Below are positions 34,298-43,818 of a stretch of DNA of 64,000 nt, one piece after another. Location: the NCBI RefSeq assembly GCF_021441885.1, contig NZ_CP090439.1, positions 620,001 through 684,000 on the forward strand, in the 5' to 3' direction. The notes beneath the pieces were generated by a model. That model made no database searches. It had not been told where the DNA came from and was given only the letters and a program-made list of their open reading frames with translations. Made by a program: the position numbers and the translations under genes. The number at the start of each line of letters is the position of its first letter. The stretch's first letter is position 1. The stretch comes from Vibrio maritimus. Lineage in GTDB: Bacteria > Pseudomonadota > Gammaproteobacteria > Enterobacterales > Vibrionaceae.

Positions 34298-35167
34298 TTA
34301 TTTAGTCGGGGTGTACAGGGCGATGTTTTCACCCACTATGTATTTTTGTCTTAGGACGCTAGAGACCTTATCTAGTCCCATGATAATGGCGACAAGCACT
34401 AGGGTGATAAAGGTCACCACATCCCAGTTCCATAGTCGCATGTTCTCAGCATAGACCAGACCAATACCACCAGCACCTACAAAGCCAAGAACCGCAGCCG
34501 AGCGAGTATTTGACTCTAGCTGATACAGGCTCAACGCCAAGAAAGTCGGAAACGATTGAGTAAAGATACCAAATCGATGTTTCTGCAGGTTATTGGCACC
34601 CATTGCTGTTAAGCCGCGTGATGGCTTTTTATCAGCCGCTTCGTGGCTTTCTGCGTAGAGTTTACCAAACAGACCTAGATCCTGGATAAACACCGCCATC
34701 ACACCAGCAAGTGGGCCAAGACCCACTGCACGAACAAAGATCATCCCCCATATCGCCATATCGATACCACGCAAAACATCAAAGATACGGCGCATCATGA
34801 TCGCAATCAGTCGAAACGGTCCTGTCATCACATTTCGAGCTGCTAGGAATGACAGTGGCAGAGCAACCAACGAGGCCGTTAGCGTACCACCAAACACGAT
34901 CGCCAGCGTGATACCAATTTGTTTGAAGTAGTAACCAAATGGCCAATCCCAGAAGTCGCGCCACACAAACATGTGTAAGAAGTAGCTCATGATCTTGCTG
35001 TTACCCATCTCAAATTGCTGAGACGACACACCAAAGAAGTGGAAAAACACCAAATAATAGAGAACAACCGCAGCGACACTCGCGGCAACGACCATTAAGT
35101 AACGACGCTGTTTATCAAAAATGGCTTTGTTTTCTTGTTTGATTTGCTCAAGGGTCATTTCAGTCAT
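34298..35167 (-). CDS. phnE: Phosphonate-type ABC transporter permease 2
   Basis: A 289-residue inner-membrane permease of the PhnE family, with six or so hydrophobic segments and the binding-protein-dependent loop region GANNLQKHRFGIFTQSFPTFLALSLYQLESNTRSAAVLGFVGAGGIG split across its C-terminal half. It overlaps the upstream phnE by four bases (ATGA), so the two permeases are translated together and probably form a heterodimer. The genes phnC, phnD and two phnE make a full importer for phosphonate, phosphite or a related anion. Confidence 0.9.
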   Translation of the reverse strand: MTEMTLEQIKQENKAIFDKQRRYLMVVAASVAAVVLYYLVFFHFFGVSSQQFEMGNSKIMSYFLHMFVWRDFWDWPFGYYFKQIGITLAIVFGGTLTASLVALPLSFLAARNVMTGPFRLIAIMMRRIFDVLRGIDMAIWGMIFVRAVGLGPLAGVMAVFIQDLGLFGKLYAESHEAADKKPSRGLTAMGANNLQKHRFGIFTQSFPTFLALSLYQLESNTRSAAVLGFVGAGGIGLVYAENMRLWNWDVVTFITLVLVAIIMGLDKVSSVLRQKYIVGENIALYTPTK

Positions 35168-36078
35168 TGGCTGTCTCCATTGATCACTTTCTTCCTCAGT
35201 ACGCCAGACGTGGTATCTATAATGGCCACCACCAGGATGATTAAAAGCAGCGTAATACTGACTTGGTCGTTGCGTCCCAGACTAATGTTTGTCATTAGCT
35301 CCTGTCCGATACCTCCCGCGCCAACTAAACCAAGAATGGTCGACGAGCGGAAGTTAATCTCAAATCTCAGGAACACATAGGAAAGTACCGTCGGTTTAAC
35401 CTGTGGCCAGAATGCAAATCGAATGCGTTGGATAGGTCTTGCACCAGATGCAGTCAGCCCTCGAATCGGTTTGTCGGAAACCGTCTCGATCGACTCATAG
35501 AACAGCTTAGTCAAGCTGCCAATAGTATGAAGCGTCAGGGCTACGAAGCCGGGAAATGTACCTACACCATAAGCCATCACGAACATCACCGCCCAAGCTA
35601 ACTCTGGCATTGTGCGCAGAAACGCCACAAAAGAACGGATACCAAAGCGAACAGGCGCAGGCGCATAGCTGTTACTGGCAGCTAAGAATGCCAACACAAT
35701 CGCAATCACAGAAGACACTAAGGTGGCGGCAATCGCAACATTAATGGTTTCCCATAACAGCGGGATCTGGATGTGTAGTCGATAACCCCAGTAGATGAGC
35801 GAGCCTGGCACGGCGCGTCCGTTTTCATCTCGACTGGCGAAAAGAACGTCCCATGACAAATTTGGAATAGTGTCGTAGATGTAATCAAATAACGCTGGAG
35901 CATTACGGATGATGGTCGACAGGCTGAACTCAGCGTAGTGACCAGAAAGCAAATAGAGCAACATAAACAGAGAAGACCACATAAGAGCGTCCATTTTCTG
36001 CTTACGGCGAACCTGTTGATAGTATTGTTCGAACTGCATGGAGTAAACCGTAGAAGTAGCAAAGCTGGCTGCGAACAA
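35164..36078 (-). CDS. phnE: Phosphonate-type ABC transporter permease 1
   Basis: Up to 304 residues, PhnE family, with FRTMPELAWAVMFVMAYGVG and the coupling loop GARPIQRIRFAFWPQVKP, then ILGLVGAGGIGQELM. The frame opens with TTG at 36078; ATG at 36039 (MQFEQYYQQVRRKQKM) gives a more family-like N-terminus, but neither has a clear ribosome site, so the start is uncertain. It lies between phnD and the second permease gene. Confidence 0.88.
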   Translation of the reverse strand: MFAASFATSTVYSMQFEQYYQQVRRKQKMDALMWSSLFMLLYLLSGHYAEFSLSTIIRNAPALFDYIYDTIPNLSWDVLFASRDENGRAVPGSLIYWGYRLHIQIPLLWETINVAIAATLVSSVIAIVLAFLAASNSYAPAPVRFGIRSFVAFLRTMPELAWAVMFVMAYGVGTFPGFVALTLHTIGSLTKLFYESIETVSDKPIRGLTASGARPIQRIRFAFWPQVKPTVLSYVFLRFEINFRSSTILGLVGAGGIGQELMTNISLGRNDQVSITLLLIILVVAIIDTTSGVLRKKVINGDSQ

Positions 36079-36100
36079 CCAGCTTGATTAACAGAGGAGA

Positions 36101-37024
36101 TTAGCGCTGAGCAAACTTAGTCGCTTTTACCAGATCGATGATCGATTGGTATTCAGCAACGCTGGTCTCTTCTAGGTGAAGAGAGCCACCCGCAGCTTTG
36201 CTAAAGCAGTCGTTGTTTTCACGATCTAGCTTCTTCACCGCCGCCACTAGGTCGTCTTTGAATTTCGGGTCTAGACGGTTGCTCACAATCGTAGGACCGT
36301 TTGCGATAAGTGGTGATTCCCAAATGATACGAATCTTGTTCATTAGCTCTGCATCATGATCCATGTAGCGAAGCAGTGCGCCAGCACTGTAGCCTTTGCT
36401 CGCATCACCAACCATAGAAGACCAAGTTACTGCGGCATCAAACTGGCCGTTCAGTACGCCAACGATGTCTTGTTCGTGACCACCAGAGAAGTTAACTGAG
36501 CTGAAGAAGCCGTTGAACTGGTTGTCCATATTGCCGCCTAGCGTTTGCTCTAGCTGGTTATTTGGAATCAAAAAGCCTGAAGTAGAGTTTGGATCGGCAA
36601 ACGAGAACACCTTACCCTTAAGATCTTCAATCGACTGATATGGGCTATCTTCTTGAACCAAGATAACCGAGTGGTAACCGCGCGAGTTATCTGTGTTATC
36701 AACCGTGATACCAACTAGCTCTACCGCTTCTGGGTCATTAAGATAGATCTCAGCGTATGACTTTGGCGACATGTTAATAACCAAGTCGATTTTTTCACCC
36801 AAAAGACCTTGAATAACCGCGTTGTAGTCACTTGAGTTACGAATATTGGTTTTAACACCAAGCTCAGCATTTAGAAAATCCGCCACACACTGGTTGTCAC
36901 CAATCTGCTGTGCTGCGTTTTGACCACCAAGAATACCTAGATTGATCTCTTTTGGTGCCGCTGCTTGAGCGTTAAATGCCAAAGCAGATGCCACTGCAAC
37001 ACCGAGGGATAGAAGCTTTTTCAT
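36101..37024 (-). CDS. phnD: Phosphonate/phosphite ABC transporter binding protein
   Basis: A 307-residue periplasmic protein with signal peptide MKKLLSLGVAVASALAFNAQA and PhnD-family features: LGILGGQNAAQQ, the VNMSPKSYAEIY segment, KGKVFSFADPNSTSGFLIP and VTWSSMVGDASKGYS. The STSG motif normally binds the phosphonate or phosphite oxyanion. It feeds the two PhnE permeases. Actual ligand cannot be read from the sequence, and no C-P lyase or phosphite dehydrogenase is adjacent. Confidence 0.9.
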   Translation of the reverse strand: MKKLLSLGVAVASALAFNAQAAAPKEINLGILGGQNAAQQIGDNQCVADFLNAELGVKTNIRNSSDYNAVIQGLLGEKIDLVINMSPKSYAEIYLNDPEAVELVGITVDNTDNSRGYHSVILVQEDSPYQSIEDLKGKVFSFADPNSTSGFLIPNNQLEQTLGGNMDNQFNGFFSSVNFSGGHEQDIVGVLNGQFDAAVTWSSMVGDASKGYSAGALLRYMDHDAELMNKIRIIWESPLIANGPTIVSNRLDPKFKDDLVAAVKKLDRENNDCFSKAAGGSLHLEETSVAEYQSIIDLVKATKFAQR

Positions 37025-37062
37025 GACTTGTCCTTAAACGTATAGTCCACTTAGTTTTTTGA

Positions 37063-37902
37063 TTAACTGATCTGGTCGATTTCGTCGCCATAAAGACGAT
37101 GCAAAACCTGATCATTGAGCCCAGAAGGATGACCGTCGTAGATGACCTGCCCTTTGGCGAGACCAATAACACGAGTACAGTACTCCTGAACTAATTCGAT
37201 AGAGTGAAGGTTGACCATTACCGCAACGCCATCACTGCTTACTTTTTGCAGTGCTTCCATAATTCGCACGGTGTTTTTCGGGTCTAAAGAAGCAACAGGT
37301 TCGTCAGCCAGAAGGATTTTCGGGTTTTGCATCATGGCTCGGCATATCGCGACACGTTGCTGCTGACCACCAGACAAGTTTTCGGCACGTTGCAACGCGT
37401 ACGGCAGCATATTCAGCCACTTAAGCAGCTGAATCGCTTGCGCCTTGTCTTTGTCACTGAAGACTTTTAACAATGACTTCAGTGTCGAGGTATGGCTTAG
37501 ACGTCCGAGCAAAACATTCGAGATAACATCAAGACGAGGCACTAAACAGAAATCTTGGAAAATCATTCCGCAGTGGGTGCGCCACTCACGAAGCTCTTTA
37601 CGGCTCATCATCAGTACATCATCGGTACTTTGGTCGCGATGCACATTTAAGATGTTTCCGCCTGTTGCGGGAATCGTACCGTTAAGTGTGTGAAGCAAGG
37701 TCGACTTACCAGCGCCAGAACGACCGACTACAGCAACAAACTCGCCAGCTCGTAACTCAAAGCTGATGCCATCTAAAACCATCTTGCCTTGTTGATAGGC
37801 TTTCGTTAGCCCGTTGACTTCTAAAACTTTGCGACCAAAGTCTTGCTGTAACTGTTCACTGTTGTCCGACACGAGGGACAACTCGGGTGCGCTTAATGCC
37901 AT
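37063..37902 (-). CDS. phnC: Phosphonate-type ABC transporter ATPase
   Basis: A 279-residue ABC ATPase with Walker A GRSGAGKST, signature LSGGQQQR, Walker B ILLADEPVASLD and H-loop VNLHSI. First gene of the phnCDEE operon. A non-family N-terminal extension of about 25 residues (MALSAPELSLVSDNSEQLQQ) precedes the ABC core. I see no Pho box in the 288 bases upstream. Confidence 0.92.
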   Translation of the reverse strand: MALSAPELSLVSDNSEQLQQDFGRKVLEVNGLTKAYQQGKMVLDGISFELRAGEFVAVVGRSGAGKSTLLHTLNGTIPATGGNILNVHRDQSTDDVLMMSRKELREWRTHCGMIFQDFCLVPRLDVISNVLLGRLSHTSTLKSLLKVFSDKDKAQAIQLLKWLNMLPYALQRAENLSGGQQQRVAICRAMMQNPKILLADEPVASLDPKNTVRIMEALQKVSSDGVAVMVNLHSIELVQEYCTRVIGLAKGQVIYDGHPSGLNDQVLHRLYGDEIDQIS

Positions 37903-38121
37903 ACCCTTTCTCCGAGTAGCTATTTACAAATTGAACAGCATTACATCGCAGTAATTTGACGGATTTTCGATGTTTTTATGACCAATTGATGAATCACGGG
38001 TCTCGACAATTGTTTAACCCGCCGAAAACAATTTCACGAAATCAATATATTAGCCCCTCAATCCCCTTCGCTCAGCCAAACACTAGTTACGGCAAACTTT
38101 TGCGAGAACTGAGAAGTATTA

Positions 38122-38167
38122 GTTGACTTAATCAACAATATCGATACTATTTGTTGACTAGATCAAC
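38122..38167. promoter_or_regulatory. Twin operators of the MarR regulator
   Basis: GTTGACTTAATCAAC (38122-38136) and GTTGACTAGATCAAC (38153-38167) share GTTGA-N5-TCAAC, with centres 31 bases (about three helical turns) apart. They lie 25-70 bases before marR, ideal for autoregulation of the marR-exporter operon. Confidence 0.8.
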
Positions 38168-38191
38168 TAATTCATTCACTGAATACATGCC

Positions 38192-38620
38192 ATGACAGAC
38201 TATCGAGCCATCAATCACGCGCTACGCGAGATACGAATGAAAACCCGTGGAAAAATGATTGCGGAAGTCACAAGACAAAAAGTCGAGTTTTCTCCACTAG
38301 AACACAAAGCAATGTCCGACATTCGCGCTCTTGGCGGGGCCTCTCAACAAGCTTTAGTGGAATCTATGAATCGTGACAAAGCGCAGATCGCCAGAATCAT
38401 TGCAAGGCTGCATAGACAAGACCTGATCATTAAAGAAAGTAGCCCAAGCGATCGACGTTCGGTTCAGCTTACTCTGAGTGAGAAAGGGGAAAAACTGCTC
38501 AAACGACTCGACCAAGTTGAAATGGAAATGATGACAGAAATGCTCACGGGATTTTCTGACGACGAAGCGGACACTCTCAAAGTGTTATTAGAACGCGTCA
38601 ACAACAACCTGAGCTACTAA
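38192..38620 (+). CDS. MarR-family transcriptional regulator
   Basis: A 142-residue winged-helix repressor: QQALVESMNRDKAQIARIIARLHRQDLIIKES forms the DNA-reading helices and wing with DRRSVQLTLSEKG. It precedes a drug-exporter gene by 21 bases and follows twin operator repeats, so it probably represses both genes until a phenolic or drug-like ligand binds. Confidence 0.9.
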   Translation: MTDYRAINHALREIRMKTRGKMIAEVTRQKVEFSPLEHKAMSDIRALGGASQQALVESMNRDKAQIARIIARLHRQDLIIKESSPSDRRSVQLTLSEKGEKLLKRLDQVEMEMMTEMLTGFSDDEADTLKVLLERVNNNLSY

Positions 38621-38641
38621 CCCGGTTTATAGGAGAACAAC

Positions 38642-39844
38642 TTGAAACAAACCCAACCCATCCTCGGGCAAAAAGGCACGCTATTTTTTCTCGTCATTAT
38701 TAGTGCATTCCCACCATTGACGATTGACCTCTATTTGCCAGCCTTGCCGACCATGGTGGACATCTTTGATACCACAGAATCCATGGTTAACCTGACGCTA
38801 AGCAGCTATTTCGTTACCTATGCGCTTGGTCTACTTTTCTGGGGACCGCTGAGTGAAAAGTTTGGGCGAAAACCCATATTACTGACCGGTATTGGCGGCT
38901 ATATGCTAGCGAGCATTGCCTGTGCAATGTCCAATGATATCGAGCATCTTATTGCAGCTCGCGTCCTACAAGCATTTGCGGGTAGTGCCATTACCGTTGT
39001 CTCGACATCCGTAGTCAAAGACCTATTTGACGGACGCGAGCGTGAGCGGATTATGGCCACCATCATGTCACTGGTTATCATTGCACCTATGGTCGCTCCC
39101 GTACTCGGTGCATTCTTGCTGCAAATTGCCTCGTGGCGCATGATGTTCGTCACCCTTGCTGTCTTTGGTGCCTGCGCCTCGATCCTTGCATTTTGCTATA
39201 AAGAAACACTCGAGACTCGTTACACGGGCTCATTAGTCCGCTCCTGGACCCGCCTTGGTGTGGTGATTAGGAACCCGCGTTTTGTAATTCTATTGTGCAT
39301 TTTCTCTATCGCACCAATGGCGCTCATGGGCTTTCTCGCGGCAGGCTCTTATATCTACATTAATGGCTTCGGTTTGACAGAGCAGCAGTTTAGCTACTTC
39401 TTCTCATTTAATGCCATTGTGGCGTCTTTTGGACCGACTATTTATATGAAGCTGTCTCGTCACATTGCTGTGCAGAACGTTATCTCTGGGTGCTTTGCAG
39501 TGTTGGTCGCGGTAGGTGTAATGACACTCACCTTTGGTGACACGTCGCCATGGGCATTCGCCTTGCTTGCTGCGCCTGCAACACTCATGGTGATCATGAT
39601 GCGCGTACCAGCAACCAACTTAATGCTCGATCAACAAGACAAAGACACTGGCTCTGCGGTCGCCCTGATTCAGTTCTTCGCCATGATCTGCGGGTCTATC
39701 GGAATGGTTCTTGTCTCAATCCGACCAGAGTCGTTAATTGCCAACTTAGGAATGATTCAGCTGTGTATCGGTATTGTGGGAGGCGTGTTGTGGCTCGTAG
39801 TACGAAACCGCACGTTTGTGACTGATAATCTAGTGAAAGCTTAG
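38642..39844 (+). CDS. Bcr/CflA-family multidrug exporter
   Basis: A 400-residue MFS protein of the Bcr/CflA drug:proton antiporter group, with about 12 membrane segments; FPPLTIDLYLPALPTM near the N-terminus and LFWGPLSEKFGRKPILL (motif A) are typical. The start is TTG 38642, six bases after AGGAG (38631-38635); no better ATG exists. It is co-transcribed with marR. The substrate is unknown. Confidence 0.88.
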   Translation: MKQTQPILGQKGTLFFLVIISAFPPLTIDLYLPALPTMVDIFDTTESMVNLTLSSYFVTYALGLLFWGPLSEKFGRKPILLTGIGGYMLASIACAMSNDIEHLIAARVLQAFAGSAITVVSTSVVKDLFDGRERERIMATIMSLVIIAPMVAPVLGAFLLQIASWRMMFVTLAVFGACASILAFCYKETLETRYTGSLVRSWTRLGVVIRNPRFVILLCIFSIAPMALMGFLAAGSYIYINGFGLTEQQFSYFFSFNAIVASFGPTIYMKLSRHIAVQNVISGCFAVLVAVGVMTLTFGDTSPWAFALLAAPATLMVIMMRVPATNLMLDQQDKDTGSAVALIQFFAMICGSIGMVLVSIRPESLIANLGMIQLCIGIVGGVLWLVVRNRTFVTDNLVKA

Positions 39845-39894
39845 CGCTGAGGTCACAGTTATTGGTAATTTGCCATGCCAAAGCATTTAACCGC

Positions 39895-39923
39895 AGCCCT
39901 AGATCTCGTTATACTCTAGGGCT
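39895..39923. other. Inverted repeat before cscR
   Basis: AGCCCTAGA (39895-39903) and TCTAGGGCT (39915-39923) flank a loop holding TATACT. There is no T tail, so it is either the terminator of the exporter gene or a control element in the cscR promoter. Confidence 0.45.
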
Positions 39924-39945
39924 CGCGTATTGAATAAAGAACCCA

Positions 39946-40932
39946 ATGGCATCAATCAAAGACGTTTCAAAGCTAGCAGGTGTATCGTGGATGACGGTAT
40001 CTCGTGCTATCAACTCTCCCGAGAAGGTCAAGCCCGATACCCTAAGACGTGTCAATGAGGCAATAAAGACTCTCAACTACACGCCTGATCACTCAGCCAA
40101 AAAAATGCGCGCGAAGGGAGTTCAAGGTTATCAAGACACAACCATAGGTGTACTAGCACTCGAAGTCGCCACGACACCATTCTCCGTCGGCATCAACCAC
40201 TCTATTGAGCAAACTGCACTGGCACAAGGCTGGAACTCGCTGATTTTCAACACCTTTGACGCAGCCCCTAGCGATGAAACCGTGGACCGAATTCTATCTC
40301 ACAAACCAACCGGAATTGTGTTTGCTACCATGGGTTTACGCGAAGTCGTGGTACCGGAACGCCTCAAAGAACTGCCACTGGTACTTGCCAACTGTTTTAC
40401 AAAAGACTCAAGCATACCAAGTTATGTCCCCGACGATCAGTTAGGCCAATTCCATGGTATCCAACATCTACTTGCCAAGGGATATAAAAAGCCGCTGTTT
40501 ATCATGCTCAACCAATCCCTACCCGCAGTGACATTACGTCAACAAGGAATTAAGCAAGCAGTACCCGATTTAGAGATCTATCGCTGGCGCTATATGAATG
40601 ACCCGTGCGACTACCACGACACCATCACCATTATTGACAATGCATTAGCTGAAAATTACGACTTTGATTGCATTGTCTGTGGAAATGACCGCGTGGCTTT
40701 GGTGGCATATATGCACCTACACCGTATAGGAAAGGCGATACCAGAAGATGTCGCAATACTTGGCTATGACAACATGGACGAAATCGCTGATCTTTTCGTG
40801 CCAGGCTTAACCACCATAGAATTGCCCCACCACGAGTTAGGTCGCCAAGCTGCGCTGCACATCATTGAGAAACGAAATGAGACAGGTTTGATTAAGCTAC
40901 CCTGTCCGTTAATTGAACGAGAATCCACATAA
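39946..40932 (+). CDS. cscR: LacI-family repressor of sucrose genes
   Basis: A 328-residue LacI/GalR-type regulator: HTH IKDVSKLAGVSWMTVSRAIN (4-23), hinge about 45-60, and a sugar-binding domain with VCGNDRVALVAYMHL and ILGYDNMDEIADLFVPGLTTIELP. It is convergent to cscB-cscA, whose promoter region carries two identical LacI-type palindromes. Regulation by sucrose or its products is inferred from the neighbours. Confidence 0.85.
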   Translation: MASIKDVSKLAGVSWMTVSRAINSPEKVKPDTLRRVNEAIKTLNYTPDHSAKKMRAKGVQGYQDTTIGVLALEVATTPFSVGINHSIEQTALAQGWNSLIFNTFDAAPSDETVDRILSHKPTGIVFATMGLREVVVPERLKELPLVLANCFTKDSSIPSYVPDDQLGQFHGIQHLLAKGYKKPLFIMLNQSLPAVTLRQQGIKQAVPDLEIYRWRYMNDPCDYHDTITIIDNALAENYDFDCIVCGNDRVALVAYMHLHRIGKAIPEDVAILGYDNMDEIADLFVPGLTTIELPHHELGRQAALHIIEKRNETGLIKLPCPLIEREST

Positions 40933-40959
40933 AAACAGGGAGCTTTGCTCCCTGTTTTT
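40931..40959. terminator. Bidirectional terminator between cscR and cscA
   Basis: AAAAACAGGGAGC / GCTCCCTGTTTTT, 13-bp perfect stem with loop TTT; the A and T flanks make it work on both strands. Confidence 0.95.
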
Positions 40960-40964
40960 ATCGC

Positions 40965-42431
40965 TTACTTCCAAATATCCTTTAACTGCCAAACATCGAG
41001 AGCTTCTAGCTCTACCGTACCGTTCTCTGCAAACAGTTGGAAATCTAGACTCGATTCAGATGGATAAATACGACTTGTGATCGCCTGCTCGCCCTCGTTC
41101 AAAAACACTTCTACCGAGGAGCGGTCTAGGAACAGGTGAATATCTACCGAGTTATTAGTGGTATCAATATCAATACTGCGCACACCTGTCACCGCTTCTC
41201 CCGATAACGTTCTATCAAGAAATGCACGCTTCGCCATTCGGTCATATCCCACTAATGTACGCTCAAATGGCACATCTCCGACACGCAGCATAAAGCCAAA
41301 GCGTTCTGCCGTCGCACCAGCAAGAGAAAAGCGCGCTTTGACTTCAAGCAAGTCGCCGCGAATGCCAGTTTCTAGTACTTGGCTATCTACTTTGCGAAGC
41401 GCGGACGTGTCAAACTGCTCTACTCTCAGGTCTTCAAGCTCTTTGACAGGTGTTTGCCAGATCTTACCTTCTTCATCCAGCTTAAGCTCGCGTGGCAGTG
41501 TCAATGCACCACACCAGCCTCGCGCTTTGGTTGGCATCTCACTGTGCCACATATCCATCCACGCCATCGCTACCTTGCGACCATCTTCGGCATCAAATGT
41601 CTGACATGCATAGAAATCGTGGCCAAAGTCTAGCTCTACAAATTTATCAAAGGTAAAGCGACCTCGCTCTTTATCTAGCTCACCAACCATGTAGCCGTTT
41701 TGATGGAAGTTCAGGTTATTGTAGCCATCAGCTTCCATGCCCATTGGCGAACAGATTAGAACGCGTTTGTCATCCAGAGCAAAGAAATCTGGACACTCCC
41801 ACATGTAACCAATGCCCTCTTTCGCTTCTGCCATAACACCTTTGTAGTTCCAATGGCGCAGATCGTCAGACTGATAGTAACCAATTTGGCCTTGGTCTCC
41901 ATCTTTCATGCCCACGACCATATGCCAGAGACCGTCTTCCTTCCACACCTTAGGGTCACGAAAGTGCACCATATCAGCTTTTGGTGCATCAGGAATCACA
42001 ATGCCTTGCTTCTCAAAGTGAATGCCATCTTCACTTGTCGCTAGACACTGAATCTGCTTCATTTTCGTGTCATCGCCCTCTTCACCAAGCCAAGAGTGAC
42101 CGGTATAAAGCAGCGCGAGCGTATCGCCATCAGTCACGGCAGAGCCAGAGAAACAGGTGCCCTCGTCTCCTGGAGCCAATGCAACAGGCTGGTGCTCCCA
42201 ATGCACCATGTCTGTTGAGGTCACATGGCCCCAGTGCATTGGTCCCCAGTCTGATGAGTATGGGTGATGTTGGTAGAAGGCGTGGTACAGTCCATTGTGA
42301 AAGCAGAGTCCATTCGGATCATTCATCCACCCAGCAGGCGCAGCAATGTGAAAGCCAGGACGATGGTGGCACTTCAACTTTGCCGATTCTGTCGCTAAGG
42401 TCTGATTCGCTTTAGTCGTATCATTGATCAT
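40965..42431 (-). CDS. cscA: GH32 sucrose hydrolase (invertase)
   Basis: A 488-residue glycoside hydrolase family 32 enzyme. The nucleophile Asp lies in WMNDPNG (35-41), with FRDPKVW and the acid/base Glu in MWECPDF. It has a five-blade propeller and a C-terminal beta-sandwich with SVEVFLNEGEQAITSRIYP. Paired with a proton-sucrose permease, it hydrolyses unphosphorylated sucrose in the cytoplasm; a sucrose-6-phosphate hydrolase is the alternative but no PTS gene is near. ATG 42431 follows CGGAG; the upstream ATG at 42452 has its ribosome site inside a hairpin, so I prefer the later one. Confidence 0.92.
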   Translation of the reverse strand: MINDTTKANQTLATESAKLKCHHRPGFHIAAPAGWMNDPNGLCFHNGLYHAFYQHHPYSSDWGPMHWGHVTSTDMVHWEHQPVALAPGDEGTCFSGSAVTDGDTLALLYTGHSWLGEEGDDTKMKQIQCLATSEDGIHFEKQGIVIPDAPKADMVHFRDPKVWKEDGLWHMVVGMKDGDQGQIGYYQSDDLRHWNYKGVMAEAKEGIGYMWECPDFFALDDKRVLICSPMGMEADGYNNLNFHQNGYMVGELDKERGRFTFDKFVELDFGHDFYACQTFDAEDGRKVAMAWMDMWHSEMPTKARGWCGALTLPRELKLDEEGKIWQTPVKELEDLRVEQFDTSALRKVDSQVLETGIRGDLLEVKARFSLAGATAERFGFMLRVGDVPFERTLVGYDRMAKRAFLDRTLSGEAVTGVRSIDIDTTNNSVDIHLFLDRSSVEVFLNEGEQAITSRIYPSESSLDFQLFAENGTVELEALDVWQLKDIWK

Positions 42432-42455
42432 GAAAAACTCCGAAATTTGCATAGA

Positions 42456-42476
42456 CCCTCTCTCAATGAGAGAGGG
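42456..42476. other. cscB-cscA intercistronic hairpin
   Basis: CCCTCTCTC / GAGAGAGGG, nine perfect pairs and loop AAT, between the two csc genes. It would mask the ribosome site of the upstream cscA ATG and may stabilise the cscB message. Confidence 0.8.
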
Positions 42477-42496
42477 GAAAATAAGAAAAGAATGAA

Positions 42497-43762
42497 TTAT
42501 GCGGTGGCTAGAGACTGGTCACCGGACTTTGATTGGGTGTTCTCGTCATCATTAACTGAAGGTACTTTGTCGCTGACCAGAGTGAAGATAGACACAGTGG
42601 CGAATACAGCGACAACACAACCCAAGATGAGATACGTTTGTTGGAAGCCCATGACGTCGTAAGACAAACCAACCAGCGGAGACAAGATGCTAGTGAACAC
42701 TTGAATCACAAACTGGAAGCCAAACAAGTACAACGTCGATGCTAGGCGAGTATCAAAGTTCTTACTGAAGTACTTGAATACTGCAATGAGAAGGATTGGT
42801 AGCTCAACCGCATGGAGAAGCTTCATCGCTGAGATACCGATTGGACCATCGACAAGACCTGAACCAATAATGCGGGTTGCCATGATAAAGCCTGCGATAA
42901 CCAACGAGTTCTTGGCACCGACACGGTTTACAAAAAATGGCGCTAAGAACATACCGCCAGCCTCAAGGAACACCTGCAGAGAGTTTAAGTACCCAAACAT
43001 ACGGTTACCTTCTTCTACAGTCGGGAACTGAGAAGAGAAGTAGATAGCAAACTGTTGATCATACACACCGTAGATACAGGCACAGCCGAAGATGTACAGT
43101 GCAAAAGCGTGGAAGCGAGGCATTTTCACCAGCGCAAACAGGTCAGCGACTTTTACTGGGTTAGTTTCGACATCTTGCTGTGAAGAGGTGTCATCAAACT
43201 TAACCAGCATAATCATGATCGCAGCAATAACCGCAGATAGAGAGGCTAACCAGAAGTTGATATTGGGGTTGATGTTGATAAAAGTGCCAGCAAAAAAGGT
43301 CGCGAATGCCCAACCTAATGAACCCCACATACGTGCTTTACCAAACTCGTAGTTAGACACACGTCCAACGCGCTCTACATAGGTCTCAATAGCTCCGACA
43401 CCAGCAAAGAAGGCAGCACCAAGATAAACAGCACCGGCTGCCGCACCCATGAAGATATTGGCTTGCAGTAATGGACCGTAGATAAAGATGATAAACGGAC
43501 CAACAAACACAAGGAGTGCAGCAATGAACCACATCAAATGTTTTTTCAGACCAAGACGGTCCTGAATGTAGCCATAAAGCGGCTGCAAACACAGTGCGCC
43601 AATTGCGTTTAGCGAGTAAATGATGCCGGTATTAGCACCATCCAGTCCCAGATGCTGACTCAGCCAAATTGGAAATAATGAAAACCAAAATGACCAAGTG
43701 ACAAAGAAGAAAAACAGCGTGGCGCTGAGGAGTATAAAGTTTCTGTTCTTACCAAAATTCAT
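42497..43762 (-). CDS. cscB: Sucrose:proton symporter, OHS family MFS (CscB-like)
   Basis: A 421-residue oligosaccharide:proton symporter with 12 membrane segments. WSFWFSLFPIWLSQHLGL, YGYIQDRLGLKK, WGSLGWAFATFFAG, GYLNSLQVFLEA and FFVNRVGAKN align with E. coli CscB. The frame opens at 43801, but ATG 43762 with AGAGG six bases before it starts MNFGKNRNF and is chosen. First gene of the cscB-cscA operon. Confidence 0.9.
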   Translation of the reverse strand: MNFGKNRNFILLSATLFFFFVTWSFWFSLFPIWLSQHLGLDGANTGIIYSLNAIGALCLQPLYGYIQDRLGLKKHLMWFIAALLVFVGPFIIFIYGPLLQANIFMGAAAGAVYLGAAFFAGVGAIETYVERVGRVSNYEFGKARMWGSLGWAFATFFAGTFININPNINFWLASLSAVIAAIMIMLVKFDDTSSQQDVETNPVKVADLFALVKMPRFHAFALYIFGCACIYGVYDQQFAIYFSSQFPTVEEGNRMFGYLNSLQVFLEAGGMFLAPFFVNRVGAKNSLVIAGFIMATRIIGSGLVDGPIGISAMKLLHAVELPILLIAVFKYFSKNFDTRLASTLYLFGFQFVIQVFTSILSPLVGLSYDVMGFQQTYLILGCVVAVFATVSIFTLVSDKVPSVNDDENTQSKSGDQSLATA

Positions 43763-43818
43763 GGCAACCTCTCGTAGGGCATCTAATAAGATTAGCTTCA
43801 ACGTCTAATGCAGACAAC

